A stretch of 64,000 nucleotides of DNA from Azospirillum humicireducens (GTDB lineage: Bacteria > Pseudomonadota > Alphaproteobacteria > Azospirillales > Azospirillaceae), in contig NZ_CP028904.1 of NCBI RefSeq assembly GCF_001639105.2, positions 17,769 through 81,768 of the forward strand, read 5' to 3'. Shown one piece after another: positions 35,337 to 46,800 of this stretch. The first letter of the stretch is position 1. Each line of letters opens with the position of its first letter. The position numbers were made by a program, and so were the translations under genes. The notes beneath the pieces were generated by a model. That model saw only the letters and a list, made by a program, of their open reading frames with translations, did not search any database and had not been told where the DNA came from.

Positions 35337-36582
35337 GACATGCTCCAGCCGCGTGTTGAAGGACCGACGCCGCCCGCGCGCACAGCGCGTCGCCGTCCGG
35401 TCCCTGGAAGATGTTGATGCCCACCGGCGCTCCCCGGTAGGAGGGCTCGCCGATGCCCGAGCCGTCGCGCCCGAAGCCGAGCCCGATTCCGAGCAGGCCG
35501 GGCAGCGCGTCGCCGTCCGCCGTGCGCAATTGCCCGTCGCTGCCGACCATCACCGCGCTGCCGTTCCTGCCGGCGGTCAAAGGGCGGTCCTGGGCGTCGG
35601 CCAGCGGCGGCAGGTTGGGGCGGTAGCCGGTGGCGGCGACCACGGCATCCATGCCGCGCAGGGCGTCGGCGATGTCCGCCTCGTCGGGGCAGGGGCGCAG
35701 CGTGACCATCGGATGCTGGCCGGCGAGGATCTGCTCGTAGAGCACGCGCGACCGCGTATAGAGCCCCTGGAAACGGAAGACGCGGCCGCTCGCCGGACAC
35801 AGGTCGGATTCAGGATCGAAGCGCTCTCCCGCCGCCCGCGCCAGGGAGGCGCTGCGATGCATGCGGCGGATCGGCCCGCTGTGCAGCAGAGTCAGCCGCA
35901 GGCCGCTGCCGGCATACAGCTCCAGCAGCTTGTGCAGGACGGAGAAGGCGCTGTGCGAGGCGCCGACCACGGCGATCGACCGTGCGCCGTCGGGCAGCAG
36001 GGCGGTCACGTCGCAGGGGCGTACCACCGCGTCGGAATGGAGCAGCGGGACGCCGGCATCGGCGGCGGCGCGGCGCAGACCGTCGGGCAGATGGGGGGCG
36101 CTGCCGGCGGCCAGCACGGCGATGGGACTTTCGAAGCCGCGTCCCTGGGCGAGATGCAGCCGCCAGCCCTCCGCCGTCCGGCTGACCCGCGTCACCGTCG
36201 CCCCGTAGGCGATGCGGCTGTTGGGATGGCGCCGCATGGCCTCGACGGTGAGGCGGCGGGCCTCCGCCACCAGCAGCGCGACAAGCTGGAGGGAGATCGC
36301 CCGGTTGCCCGCCATACGGATCATGCGGCCGGCCGGTCCGTCGAGCAGCGGTCCGAACAGCCCGTCCGGCGCGATGCCGTCGAGGAAGTCGGAGGCGTCG
36401 GAGTTCGACGGGATGTCGTAGTTGACGCCGACCGGCAGCAGGGCCTCGGCGCTTCCTTCACGCTCGTGGATCAGCAGGCCGCGGGCGAGCAGTTCCGGCA
36501 GGATGCCCCGGCGGTCGGCGGCGATGAGGAAGCTGGTGCAGCCGGGGCCGAAGCCGACGATCTGGCAGACGGGGTTGGTCAT
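35317..36582 (-). CDS. FAD/NAD(P)-dependent oxidoreductase, flavin-monooxygenase-like
   Basis: A 421-residue flavoprotein. The N-terminal FAD motif is VGFGPGCTSF (GxGxx with Cys in place of the last Gly), the central NADPH motif is VVGASHSAFS, and the ATGYRPNL motif near the C-terminus is the one seen in N-hydroxylating and other flavin monooxygenases. It has no membrane segment. It lies between the thioesterase and the PLP enzyme in the synthase operon and is probably a tailoring enzyme, oxidising nitrogen or sulfur of an intermediate. It is not a thiazolinyl imine reductase of the PchG/YbtU type. Confidence 0.75.
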   Translation of the reverse strand: MTNPVCQIVGFGPGCTSFLIAADRRGILPELLARGLLIHEREGSAEALLPVGVNYDIPSNSDASDFLDGIAPDGLFGPLLDGPAGRMIRMAGNRAISLQLVALLVAEARRLTVEAMRRHPNSRIAYGATVTRVSRTAEGWRLHLAQGRGFESPIAVLAAGSAPHLPDGLRRAAADAGVPLLHSDAVVRPCDVTALLPDGARSIAVVGASHSAFSVLHKLLELYAGSGLRLTLLHSGPIRRMHRSASLARAAGERFDPESDLCPASGRVFRFQGLYTRSRVLYEQILAGQHPMVTLRPCPDEADIADALRGMDAVVAATGYRPNLPPLADAQDRPLTAGRNGSAVMVGSDGQLRTADGDALPGLLGIGLGFGRDGSGIGEPSYRGAPVGINIFQGPDGDALCARAASVLQHAAGACLEKEYL

Positions 36583-36615
36583 CCGTGGTTGTTCCTTTCG
36601 CTCGGAAACGGCCGG

Positions 36616-37386
36616 TCAGGCCGGTTGCCTTTGGCTCAGGCGGGGAAGCAGGAGCGGGGTCAGCGCCGCGACGATGCGGTCGCGGAGGGCGTCGGCCTGG
36701 GCAGGCTGGTGCAGGAAGAAGTGATCGCCGGGCAGAACCGCGACATCGAACGTACCGCGTGCCACGTCCCTCCAACGATGCAGAGCGTCGCAGGGGACCT
36801 CCGGATCCTCGGCGCCGCCGAAGACCAGCACCGGGCAATCCAGCGGATCGGCCAGCGGTCGCGACGAGACCGCCTCGCTGAGCCGGAAGTCGGCGCGGAT
36901 GATCGGCAGCATCAGGCGCATCAGTTCGCGGTTCTCCAGCACCTCGGGCGGCGAGCCGTTGAGGCTGCGCACCTCGGCCAGCAGATCGGCGTCGGCGAGA
37001 TGGGCGCGGCGGCGGACCGGGACGATGCCCGCCGGGCTGTGGCGGCCAGAGGGAAAGAGGGCCAGCGGAGCGTTGCCGGACTGGAAGCGCCGGGCGATGC
37101 GGTAGCCGAGCGCCGCCCCCAGACTGTGCCCGAACAGCGCCCATGGGCGACGGAGCCGAGGCTCCAGCTCGACGCAGAGCCGGTCGACCAGTGCGTCCGG
37201 ATCCTGTTCCAGCGGCTCGGCCATGCGGACGCCGCGGCCGGGAAGCTCGATCGGCCGGACGGAGATCCAATCGGGAAAGCGCGCGTCCCAGCCGCGGAAC
37301 ACCGCGCTGCTGCCGCCGGCGTAATGCAGGCAGAACAGATCGACGCGGGCGTCCGGCTTCTTGTCCTGGAAGGGCAGGCAGTTCAT
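36616..37386 (-). CDS. Type II thioesterase (PchC/YbtT-like)
   Basis: A 256-residue alpha/beta hydrolase of the GrsT family. The catalytic Ser88 is in FGHSLG, the acid in FGGAEDPEVP and the His in PGDHFFLHQP; the entry block LFCLHYAGGSS is also typical. Stand-alone enzymes of this kind clear misprimed carrier domains. It overlaps the upstream NRPS stop by 4 bp. Because no TE domain is fused to any synthase here, it is also the only visible hydrolase that could release the finished chain. Confidence 0.92.
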   Translation of the reverse strand: MNCLPFQDKKPDARVDLFCLHYAGGSSAVFRGWDARFPDWISVRPIELPGRGVRMAEPLEQDPDALVDRLCVELEPRLRRPWALFGHSLGAALGYRIARRFQSGNAPLALFPSGRHSPAGIVPVRRRAHLADADLLAEVRSLNGSPPEVLENRELMRLMLPIIRADFRLSEAVSSRPLADPLDCPVLVFGGAEDPEVPCDALHRWRDVARGTFDVAVLPGDHFFLHQPAQADALRDRIVAALTPLLLPRLSQRQPA

Positions 37387-40300
37387 GGGGTCTCCGCGGG
37401 GGGATGGACGTTCGGGCCGGGGTGCGGAAGGCGGTGCTCCGCCTGGGAGCCCTGGCGCAGCACCGCCTTCCACAGCGCTCCCAGCGTCGGCGCCTGGAAG
37501 ATCGTGGCGAGATCGAGGGGAACGCCGAAGCGCTCGCGGATGGCGGCGGCGAGATGCACCGCCAGCAGCGAATTGCCGCCGGTCTCGAAGAAATTGTCGT
37601 CGGGCGAAGCCGGCAGGTGGCCGGTTATCCGGCCCCACAGTTCGGCCAGAGGCGGCAGGCCTGCGCTGCCGGCGGGGAGGGCCGCGCCGTCGGGGCCGCT
37701 CGGCTGTTCCTGTGCCAACCGCTCCTGCGCCAGCCGCGTCAGCGCCTTTCGGTCGCGCTTGCCATTCGCGCTCAACGGCAGCTGTTCGACGGCCAGGAAG
37801 CGGTCGGGGACCATGTAGCGCGGCAGACGTTCCGCCAACCAGGCGGCGACGGGCGGTTCCTGCGCCTCCGCACCGGCATCGGCCGGTCCGGCCGGGCGGA
37901 AGCAGGCGACGAGCTGCGGCCTCCCAGCCGCGTCCGGCACTGCCAGCACCTGGACCTCGGCGATGCCGGGATGCTGCGACAGATGGTTCTCGACGTCGCC
38001 GGCCTCGATCCGATGGCCGCGGATCTTGAGCTGGAAATCCTTGCGGCCGAGGAACTCGACCGCGCCGTCCCCCCGCAGCCGGCCGAGGTCGCCGGTGGCG
38101 TAGAGCCGGCGGCCGCTGCGGTGGGTGATGAAGGCGGCGGCGGTGCGTTCCGGGTCGTTCAGATACCCCTCGGCCAACCCCCGCCCCTCGATGTGGATCT
38201 CGCCGCGCACCCAGGGGGGGCAGGGCGCGCCGTCGGCATCGAGAACGTGGAGCTGCTGGCCGCCCAGCGCGAAGCCGTAGGGAATGGAGGTCCAGTCCGG
38301 CTCGATGCGCCCGACCGGGAACTGGTTCGACCAGATCGACGCCTCGGTGGCGCCGCCCAGCCCGTGGAAGCGGATATGCGGGTAGCGGTCGCGCACCAGC
38401 CGGGCGAGCGGCAGCGGTATCCAGTCGCCGCTCAGCATCAGCAGGCGCAGGGAGGCGAGGTCCGGGCAGGGGTGCCGCGCGGCGGTGGCGAACGCCATGT
38501 CGAGGAGCGCCGGGACCGAGTTCCACACCGTCACCCGCTCGGCAGCGCAGAGCGCCAGGATGGCGGCGGGGTCGGGATGCTCGCTGTCGGCCGGGACGAC
38601 GATGGCGGCGCCTGCGGCCAGCGCGCCCCAGATGTCGTAGACGCTGAGGTCGAAACTGAGCGCCGACAGGGCGAGCAGCCGGTCGTCGGCCGTCACGCCG
38701 AAGCGGGCGTTGAGGTCGAGGATGGTGTTGAGCACGGCCCCATGCGCGATGACCACGCCCTTGGGCTGGCCGGTCGATCCCGAGGTGTAGATGACGTAGG
38801 CCGGATCGCCCGCCCGCCGCTCCGGCCGGTGCGGAACAGTGCCGTCGGCCGGGCCGGGATCGGCGGGGAGGCGCCGCACCCCGTCGGGCAGGGCGGCCGG
38901 GCTGTCCGTGAGGATCAGGCGGCAGCCGCTATGGGCGAGGATGGCGTCGCGCCGCCGCTGGGGCAGCCGGACGTCCAACGGCAGCCAGACCAGCCCGGCC
39001 AGCGCCGCCGCGACGACGGCGACGATTTGCCTTGTGCCCTTCGCCAATTGGATGGCGATCAGGTCGCCGGGACGCGCGCCTTCGGCGCGCAGCGCGGCCG
39101 CCAGCGCGCCGGCCCGGCTGGCGAGCTGCCGGTAGGTCAGGCGCGTGCCGTCGGCGGCGGCCAGCGCCTCGCGGTCGGGCGTGCGTGCCGCCTGGGCGAT
39201 GAAGACGTCCGCGAGGTTTCGGTCGCCGGCCTCCACGAGAACCGGCGCCGGCGGCGGCAGCTCCGCCGGAGCGGCCTGCGCCGGGTCGGGCCGGTCCCAT
39301 GCCGCCGGATCGGCGAGCAGGGCGTGGAGCGCGCGCTCGTGACGGGCGGCGATCGCTTCGGGGACACCCTCCTCGAAGATGCCGGCGACGTGATCCCAGA
39401 AGCAGATCAGCCCCTCATGGTTCTCGATCACCTGATGGTCCAGCCAGACCTGCGGCGTGCGCAGATGGCTGCCGACCAGGGTGAAACGGTCGGTGTGCCG
39501 GGGCGGGAGGGGCGGGGTCGTGCCGCTGATTCCGCTGGTGAAGACGAAGGGCATGGCCGGCCGGTCCCCGCCGCGCTCCTGCTGCAGCCGGCGCAGCAAC
39601 GAGACGCCGGAGACGTCGGCGTGGCCCAGCCGCTCGGCGGTCAGCGCCTGCAGCCGCCGGGCCTGCTCCAGGAAGCTGCCCGCCGGGTCGCACTCCACCA
39701 GGGTGGTGTTGCTGCAATTGCCGGCCAGCGCCGGCAGGTCGGGATGCTCGAAGGGGCGATGGTTGGCCAGCACGTTCAGGGTGAAGCGGCGGTCCTGCAC
39801 CCAGGGCCGCAGCGCCGCCGCATAGAGGGCGAGCATCGTCGCATTGGCGGTGATGCCGCGCCCGGCGGCCAGTGCCTTCAGCCGCTGCCAACGCTCCGGA
39901 TCGAGCCGGCCGGACAGGCGTCGGAACTCCGACCACAGGGGGGAGCGCCCGGTGACGGGCAGGTCGGGCGGCGGCGGCAGGGTTTGGAGCCGCGCGTTCC
40001 AATAGCGGCGGCTCGCCTCGGAAGGGGGCGGCAGCGCCAGGACATAGTCGCGGTAGCCGAGCGCCGGCGGGTGCTCCGGCCCGATGTCGTCGAACAGGTG
40101 GCGCAGCAGGTCGCGGAAGATCATCGACAGCGACGGTCCGTCCACCACGATCAGCCGGATCGCCAGCAGCAGCCGGTCGTCGCCGCCCTCCAGCCGGACG
40201 AGGGTCGCCGCCAGCGGCGGACCGCAATCGAGCGGCGGCAGGGTGTCGGGATGGGCGGCGCAGAGATGCGCCAGCCGCCGCTCCGCCTCCTCGGCCGTGA

Positions 40301-40808
40301 CGCAGCTGAGGTCGACGACGGTCAGCGTGCAAGGCGCTTCGCCGGGGCGGGCGATGACCTGCGTGCCGTCGGGCTGGAAGCGGCTGCGCAGCACCTCGTG
40401 CCGCTGCTGGACGCGGTGCAGCGCCTGCTGGAGCCGGTCCGGGTCGAGCGCGTGAAAGCGGACGTGATGGAAGAAGCAGGGGATCGCCGACTGGGCGTAG
40501 CCGCCATGCTCGCCCACCCAATATGCCGCCTGCAAATCGGTCATCGGGAAGGGTTCGAAGCGGCGGTCGGGCTGAGGCTGCAGGGCTGGCTTGTCGCTGC
40601 CGCGCGACAGTCCCGACAGTTCGGCCAGCAAGGCGTCGCGGTGGCGGGCAATGCCGGCGCGGACCGCTTCGGTCATGGCGCCCGGCGGGGCATGGTAGCC
40701 GAGCCGGCCCTGCGCAGCCGAAAGCCGGATGCCATCACGCCGCAGCCGCTCCTTCACCTGGGCGAGTGTGGCGAGGGTGTCGTCCGTCTGGACTTCGTCC
40801 GGGCGCAT
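37383..40808 (-). CDS. NRPS module TubC-Cy*-A-PCP with altered cyclization motif
   Basis: A 1141-residue protein. An N-terminal TubC-like docking domain (about residues 12-66, RDGIRLS then YHAPPGAMTE) precedes a cyclization-type condensation domain. Its signature reads Arg218-LIVV-Asp223-GP-Ser226, so the first Asp of DxxxxDxxS is Arg. The A domain pocket reads DLYNMSLI by eye, a near match to the cysteine code, and the carrier Ser is 1080 (GGNSLL). The gene starts at 40808 in a TGATG overlap with the hybrid PKS/NRPS stop, and its docking domain probably meets that protein's acidic C-terminal tail. It may only condense, or may be an impaired cyclase. Confidence 0.92.
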   Translation of the reverse strand: MRPDEVQTDDTLATLAQVKERLRRDGIRLSAAQGRLGYHAPPGAMTEAVRAGIARHRDALLAELSGLSRGSDKPALQPQPDRRFEPFPMTDLQAAYWVGEHGGYAQSAIPCFFHHVRFHALDPDRLQQALHRVQQRHEVLRSRFQPDGTQVIARPGEAPCTLTVVDLSCVTAEEAERRLAHLCAAHPDTLPPLDCGPPLAATLVRLEGGDDRLLLAIRLIVVDGPSLSMIFRDLLRHLFDDIGPEHPPALGYRDYVLALPPPSEASRRYWNARLQTLPPPPDLPVTGRSPLWSEFRRLSGRLDPERWQRLKALAAGRGITANATMLALYAAALRPWVQDRRFTLNVLANHRPFEHPDLPALAGNCSNTTLVECDPAGSFLEQARRLQALTAERLGHADVSGVSLLRRLQQERGGDRPAMPFVFTSGISGTTPPLPPRHTDRFTLVGSHLRTPQVWLDHQVIENHEGLICFWDHVAGIFEEGVPEAIAARHERALHALLADPAAWDRPDPAQAAPAELPPPAPVLVEAGDRNLADVFIAQAARTPDREALAAADGTRLTYRQLASRAGALAAALRAEGARPGDLIAIQLAKGTRQIVAVVAAALAGLVWLPLDVRLPQRRRDAILAHSGCRLILTDSPAALPDGVRRLPADPGPADGTVPHRPERRAGDPAYVIYTSGSTGQPKGVVIAHGAVLNTILDLNARFGVTADDRLLALSALSFDLSVYDIWGALAAGAAIVVPADSEHPDPAAILALCAAERVTVWNSVPALLDMAFATAARHPCPDLASLRLLMLSGDWIPLPLARLVRDRYPHIRFHGLGGATEASIWSNQFPVGRIEPDWTSIPYGFALGGQQLHVLDADGAPCPPWVRGEIHIEGRGLAEGYLNDPERTAAAFITHRSGRRLYATGDLGRLRGDGAVEFLGRKDFQLKIRGHRIEAGDVENHLSQHPGIAEVQVLAVPDAAGRPQLVACFRPAGPADAGAEAQEPPVAAWLAERLPRYMVPDRFLAVEQLPLSANGKRDRKALTRLAQERLAQEQPSGPDGAALPAGSAGLPPLAELWGRITGHLPASPDDNFFETGGNSLLAVHLAAAIRERFGVPLDLATIFQAPTLGALWKAVLRQGSQAEHRLPHPGPNVHPPAETP

Positions 40809-43800
40809 CAGATCACCCCGCTCTCGAAGGCGTCATCCTGATCGCTGCCCTCTGCGGGGGCGGCGATCAGCAGGGTGGCGAGCTGCGCCGCCTGATCCTT
40901 CAGGACCGGAAGGCGCAGCAGAGTCGCCAGGTCGGGCGCCGTCCCGAAGCCGTGCCGGATGCGGCTGGCAAGCCGCGTCATCAGCAGGGAATCTCCGCCC
41001 AGTGCGAAGAAGTTCGCGCCGGCCGTGGTCACGGGCTGGTCCAGCACCTCCGTCCACAGGGCGGCGAGGCGCTGCTGGGTGTCGCCCTCCAGCGCCTCGC
41101 CCTCCGGCTGGGCCGGTGGCGGCCGGTCGGCGAGGACGGACTGGAGGCGCGCCCGGTCGATCTTGCCGTTGACGGTCAGAGGCAGGCGGGAAAGCTGGTG
41201 CCAGCGCTGCGGAACCATCGCGTCCGGCAGCCGTCCGCGCAGCCAGCCGTCGAGGCTTTGCGGATCGAGCACCGCCGCGCCGTCGCCGTTGCGCGCCAGC
41301 ACGACATGGTAGTTCATCGCCTCGGCCGGGCTTCCCGCCTGCGGAATGGCCGCCTGCCGGGCGAAGCCGGCGGCACCCAGCACCGCCTGCCAGCGCTGGG
41401 CGTCCAGCATCGGCAGGCAGCTTTCCAGCCGCTCGTCCTCGTAATGGCTGAGCCCTTCGACGAAGCCGAGGCTGACCAGCTGGAAGCGGGGATTCAGTGT
41501 TCCTTCGACCAGAAGCAGATGGCCGCCCGGCTTCAGCAGCGACCGCAGCAGCCGGCTGCTGCGGTTCACGTCCATGGCGTCATGCAGCACGTTGGAGCCG
41601 ACGATCAGGTCGTAGGAGCCGGGGTCGAGGCCCTGGAGGACCGGATCCTCGTTGATGTCGTAGAGGCCGAACCTCATCTGCGGCCACGCGGCGAAGGCAT
41701 TGCGGGCGTTGTCGAGGAAATAGCGCGACAGGTCCGTGAAGTCGTAGGTGAAGTCGGGGGTGGGAACGGCCTTCAGGATGGCGTGGGTGACGCTGCCGAT
41801 GCCGGCGCCGAACTCCAGGATGCGGAGCGGACCGGCGTCCTGGCGTGCCTCGAGCAGCCCGCGCGCGGCCTCTCCGGCGATGGCGTTGAAATGGGCCGAG
41901 ATCGGATTCTCGCGATACCAGCTTTCGGCGAAGTCGGTACGTCCGCCCTCGAACATCAGCTCCAGCGGGTTCAACGTGCCGTTCAGCAGATCGGCCGGCC
42001 GGGCGATGCAGCGCTCGTAGAGCGACCATATGCGGCGCTCGTAGGGCGCGCCGGCCGCCGCCCGGCGGGCGATCCGCGCATGCAGGGCGGCGCGTCCGCC
42101 GGTCGGGCAATCCGCTCCGGCTATGAGGGGCGTCGCGGCATAACGTCCGTCGCCCATTTCGGTCAGGATTCCGTCCTCGCACAGCACGCGCAGCCAGCTC
42201 TGGAACAGTTTGCCGTAGAGCGGAGCGACGCCGAGCGCGGCGTGGAGGTCGTCCGATGCCGCGGTGTCGCCCGCCTCCCGGAAGAAACCGGCCCCGCGCA
42301 GCGTGTCCAGCATCACCCAGGTGCTCAGCTGCTCCATGTCGGCGAAATGCTGCCGGTAGCGGTCGAGGTCAAAGCCCTCGGGCAGCCGGTCGCAGGCGCG
42401 GTGGCCGCGGTCCAGCCCCTGTCGCCAATCCCTGTCGGGCAGGGCGGCGCCGGTTGGAGGCGTGGCGTCGCGCCTCACGGTGAAGAAGGCGTGGAGCTGC
42501 GGGCGCGGGGCGCCACCCACCAGCACGGCGGCTTGCGCCACGTCCGGGTGGTCGGCCAATGCCGCCTCGATCTCGCCGGGTTCGATGCGGGTGCCGTTCA
42601 GCTTGATCTGGCTGTCGATGCGCCCGAGGATCTCCAGCACCCCGTCACGGCCGAGACGGCCGAGGTCGCCGGTGTGGAACAGCCGCTCGCCGCTGCGCGG
42701 ATGCGGGCGGTAGCGCTCGGCCGTCCGGGCCTCGTCGCGCCAGTAGCCGAGCGACAGGGCCAGACCGCCGGTGCAGATCTCCCCGGCCACGCCGACCGGG
42801 CAGTCCTGACCGATCCGGTTCAGCAGATGGCAGGTCTGGTTCTCCAGGGGGCGGCCGTAGGGAATCGTCGTCCCCTCTGGGTCGAGCGCGCCGATGGGAT
42901 GGTGGGCCGAGACGATGGCGGTTTCGGTCGGGCCGCCGATGCTGTGGATCCGGCAATCCGGCCAAAGGGCATTGAGGCGGCGCACGAGGTCCGGTGCGAT
43001 CCAGTCGCCGCCCATCATGACGTGGCGCGGGGCAGGCAGTTCGGCGCCGGTCAGCGCCTGTGCATCGAGCAGCATGGCGATGAAGGCGGGAACGGCGTTG
43101 AGGATGGTCGGGGCGTGGCGTTGCATCAGCTCCAGCCAATGCAGCGCGTCCTTGCTCCGCTCGCGGTCCGGCAGGATCACGGCGCCGCCGCAGGCCAGCA
43201 TGCCGAAGACGTCGTAGACCGACATGTCGTGGTGGAAGGCGCAGAGCGACAGCGTCCGGTCGTCCGGTCCGGCATCGAGCCGCCGGTTCAGTGCGCGCAG
43301 CGTGTTGATGGGTGCGCGGTGATCCAGCACGGCCCCCTTCGGCTGGCCGGTGGTGCCGGAGGTGTGGATGATGTAGGCGGGATCGCCCGCGTCCTGGCGC
43401 CGCGGCGGCGGGGCGGCCGGCTCGTCGCCGTCCTCTCCATCGAGGGACAGCGCGGAGACGTCGATGCGCAGAATGCTCTCGGGCAAATCCTCGGGCAGCT
43501 CCGGCGTCGGGCCGGCGGTCAGGATGGCGAAGGGCTGGAGGCCGTGCAGGATGGCGGCGAGCCGCTCGCTGCCCTGCTCGGCGTCGAGCGGGGCATAGCA
43601 GGCCCCCGCCGCCTGGATCGCCAGGGCGGCCAGCACCGCGTCGGGCTGCTTGGCCATCGCCACCGCGACCGGCTGCGAGGCCGGCACCCCCAGAGCCAGC
43701 AGATGCCCGGCCAGCCGGTCGACCCGGCGCTGCAGGACGCCGTAGCTCCAGCCGCCCTGCGGGCCGATGACCGCCACCGCATCGGGCGTCCGTTCCGCGC

Positions 43801-46800
43801 GGGCGCGCAGCAGGTCGGGCATGCGGTCGTCCGTGGGCGGCTCGCCCGGCACCGACAGGGCGGCGGCGACCGCCTTGTCGGCGTCGGTGCGCAGATCGGG
43901 AACCGGGGCCTCCCACAGCGCCTCCTCCTCGGACAGGCGGGTGAGGAAGGCGGTGTAGGCGGCGAACATGCCGTCGATCAGCTCCGGGTCGAACAGATCG
44001 TCGGCGATGAACCAGCGCGTCACCAGCGCGCCGCCATATTCGGTCGCCTGATAATCGAGCCAGACCTGCGGCGTCTGGTTGATCTGGTAGACCTGCCGTT
44101 TGGTGAGTTCCCAATCGGCGCGCGACGGATCGTCGAAATCCATGCCGATCATGCTGGTGAAGACCACCGGCATGTCGATGCCGGCCGCGCCCGTCGCCGC
44201 CTCGCCGCCTCGGTGACGGCCGAGTTCGCGCATCACCCGGATGCCGTTGAAGTCGCGGTGACTCAGCGCCTGCCACAGATCGTCCTGGGTGCGCCGCGCC
44301 GCCGGCAGGAACAGGTCCCCCTCCGCCGCCGAGACCGGAAGCAGCATCAGCGAGGTGAAGTCGCCGCAGATGTCCATCACCTGCGGGTGAACGTTCCGGC
44401 GGTTGAAGTAGGTGATGTTCAGCGTGAAGTCCGGTGACCGGCTGTAGGTGGCGAGCAGTTGCGTGAAGGCGGTCAGCAGCGCGCCGCTGGCGGTCAGGCC
44501 CAGCCCGGCGGCCCGTGTCTGGAAGCGCTGCCAGAGGGCCGCCGGCAGCCGGTGGTCCAGCGTGCGGAAGGTCGGCCGCTCGATGCCGCCGGGTGCCCGG
44601 CGCAACGGCAGGTCGGGGGCGGGCGGAATGCGGTCGAGCCGCTCCAGCCAATGGGCGCGCGCCGCCTGCCAGCCCGGCGTCCCCTCCTGCGCCCGTTCCG
44701 CCAGCGCATAGTCGCGGAAGGACAGGGTCAGGGGCGGCAGCTCGGCCTCGGGATCGTCCAGCAGGCGGGCCAGTTCGCCGAAGACGACGCGGAAGCTCTG
44801 GATGTCGAAGACCAGCAGATCCATGTCGAGATGGACGCGCGCGATGCCGCCCGGCAGGCGGCTGACCGTCAGCTCGAACAGCGGCCAGCGCTGCGGGTCG
44901 AAGACCTGATAGGACATCCGTTCACGGATCCCGGCCAATGCGGCGTCGCGCTCGGCGTCGGGAAGGCCGCGCAGGTCGCGTTCGACGACGCGGTAGGGCC
45001 CGACCGTCTCCAGGATTCGCTGCTGACCGAAGGGAGTGACGACGCAGCGCATCATCTCGTGGCGGGCGATCAGCCGGTTCCAGGCGCGCTCCAGCCGGCC
45101 GACATCGAGATCCTCGAGCTCCAGTTCGATGTATTCGTGGCAGGAGACGCTGCCCAGTGTCATGCCGCGCTGCCGGCCGAGCCAGAAGGCCTGCTGCAGG
45201 TCGGTCAGCGGGAAGGGGTCGTGGCGCTCCTCCGGCCGCGGGGTGACGACGAGCTGCCCCTGGCCGAGAGGGCGGGAGAAGTCGATGTCGTCACGGCCGA
45301 TCAGGCCGCGGATGTGGGCGGCCAGCGCCGAAACCGTCCGGTGTTCGTAGCCGACCGTCGGCGGCAGCTGCAGGTCGAACCGCTGGTTGATGAGGTGCGT
45401 CAGCTCCAGGAAGATCAGGGAATCGACGCCCTGCTCGGTGAGCGGACGGTCCGGGTCGAGCGCGTCGCTGGCGAACTTCAGCCGCTCGCCGATGACGCGG
45501 CGCAGATAGGCGGCGAGCTTCGCCTCCTGCTCCTCCGGCGGCAGGCCGGAAAGCGACAGGTCGATGTCTTCGCCGGACTGGCGCAACGCCGCGAGCTGTT
45601 CGGCCAGCAGCGGGCGCAGCGCGCTGCGTGTCGCCGGCAAACCGCCGACCGCCGCCGCCAGCGCCTGCGGATCGACGGCGATGGGCATGCGGCCGCAGGT
45701 TCCCTCCCCCCACAGCGTCTGCTTCAGCAGGGCGTTGAGCACTGCGAAGCCGGCATCGGCCGGGATCGGCTTCAGGCTGGACTTCTCCAGCCGCTCCAGC
45801 TTGGCGGCGCCGTCGCGGATCGTCGCCAGCTGGCCCCAGGCGACCGACAGGGCCGGCACGCCCTGCGCCCGCAGATGGGCGGCGAAGGCGTCCTGCCAGG
45901 CGTTGGCGGTGTTGTAGGCAGCACCCGGCATCGCCAGCAGCGCCGCCGCCGAACTGAACAGGCAGAACAGGTCGAGCGGCTGGCCGCGCAGCGCCTCGTA
46001 CAGCACGAGGCTCCCGGCGACCTTCACCTCCGCCGTGCGGGCGAAGGTCGCGGCGTCCTGGTCGCGCAACAGCGTGCTGAGGCCGGCGTGCGCGGTGTGG
46101 AACACCCGGCGCACCGGCTGTTCCAATTTTTCCAGCGCCGTGCGCAGGGCGTCGGCGTCGCGCAGGTCGGCGTCGAGGCGGTGGACACGGGTGCCGCCGG
46201 CCTCCAGCGCGGCGATGCAGGTTGCCTGGGCATCGTCGGGGGCGCGGTGCAGGACGAGTGCGAGGTCGCGACAGCCCTGCTGCGACAGCCACTGTGCCAG
46301 CGCCCGGCCGACCGCGCCGAAGCCGGCCAGAAGCGTGACGCCGGGCCAGGGCATGGGGTCGCTGTCCTGGCGGGCCGGGATCGAGTCGACCACCGGCTCG
46401 TACAGCCTGCCGCCGCGCATCAGCAGCGCCGCCCCCAGCGCGTGCAGGTCGGCGAGCGGATCGAGCAGGGCGGCGGGGTCGCAGTCCTCCCCGACGTCCA
46501 GGCAGCCGAGGGCCAGTTCCGGATGCTCGTTGCGCAGGCAGCGCCACAGTGTCATCACCGGCCAGAGCGGGCTGGCCGGCTGGCCGCTGGCAAGGTCGGA
46601 CGCGCCGCTGACCAGCAGGGCAATGCGGCAGCGCCTGTGCACCCGGGCATGGCGCAGCCAGCCGACGCTGCGGTCGACCGCCTCGCACAGCGCCTCCATG
46701 CCGAAATCGGCGGGAAGCGACAGCGGCCGGGCGTCGACGATCTGGTCGAAGATCCCGTTGGCGATCTTGCCGGCGATGCCATCGGCTTCGTGTGTCACGC

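Noticed and set aside
35317..36582. Thiazolinyl imine reductase (PchG/YbtU)
   Set aside because: The protein has FAD and NADPH motifs plus ATGY of flavin monooxygenases and does not resemble the Gfo/Idh-type reductases.
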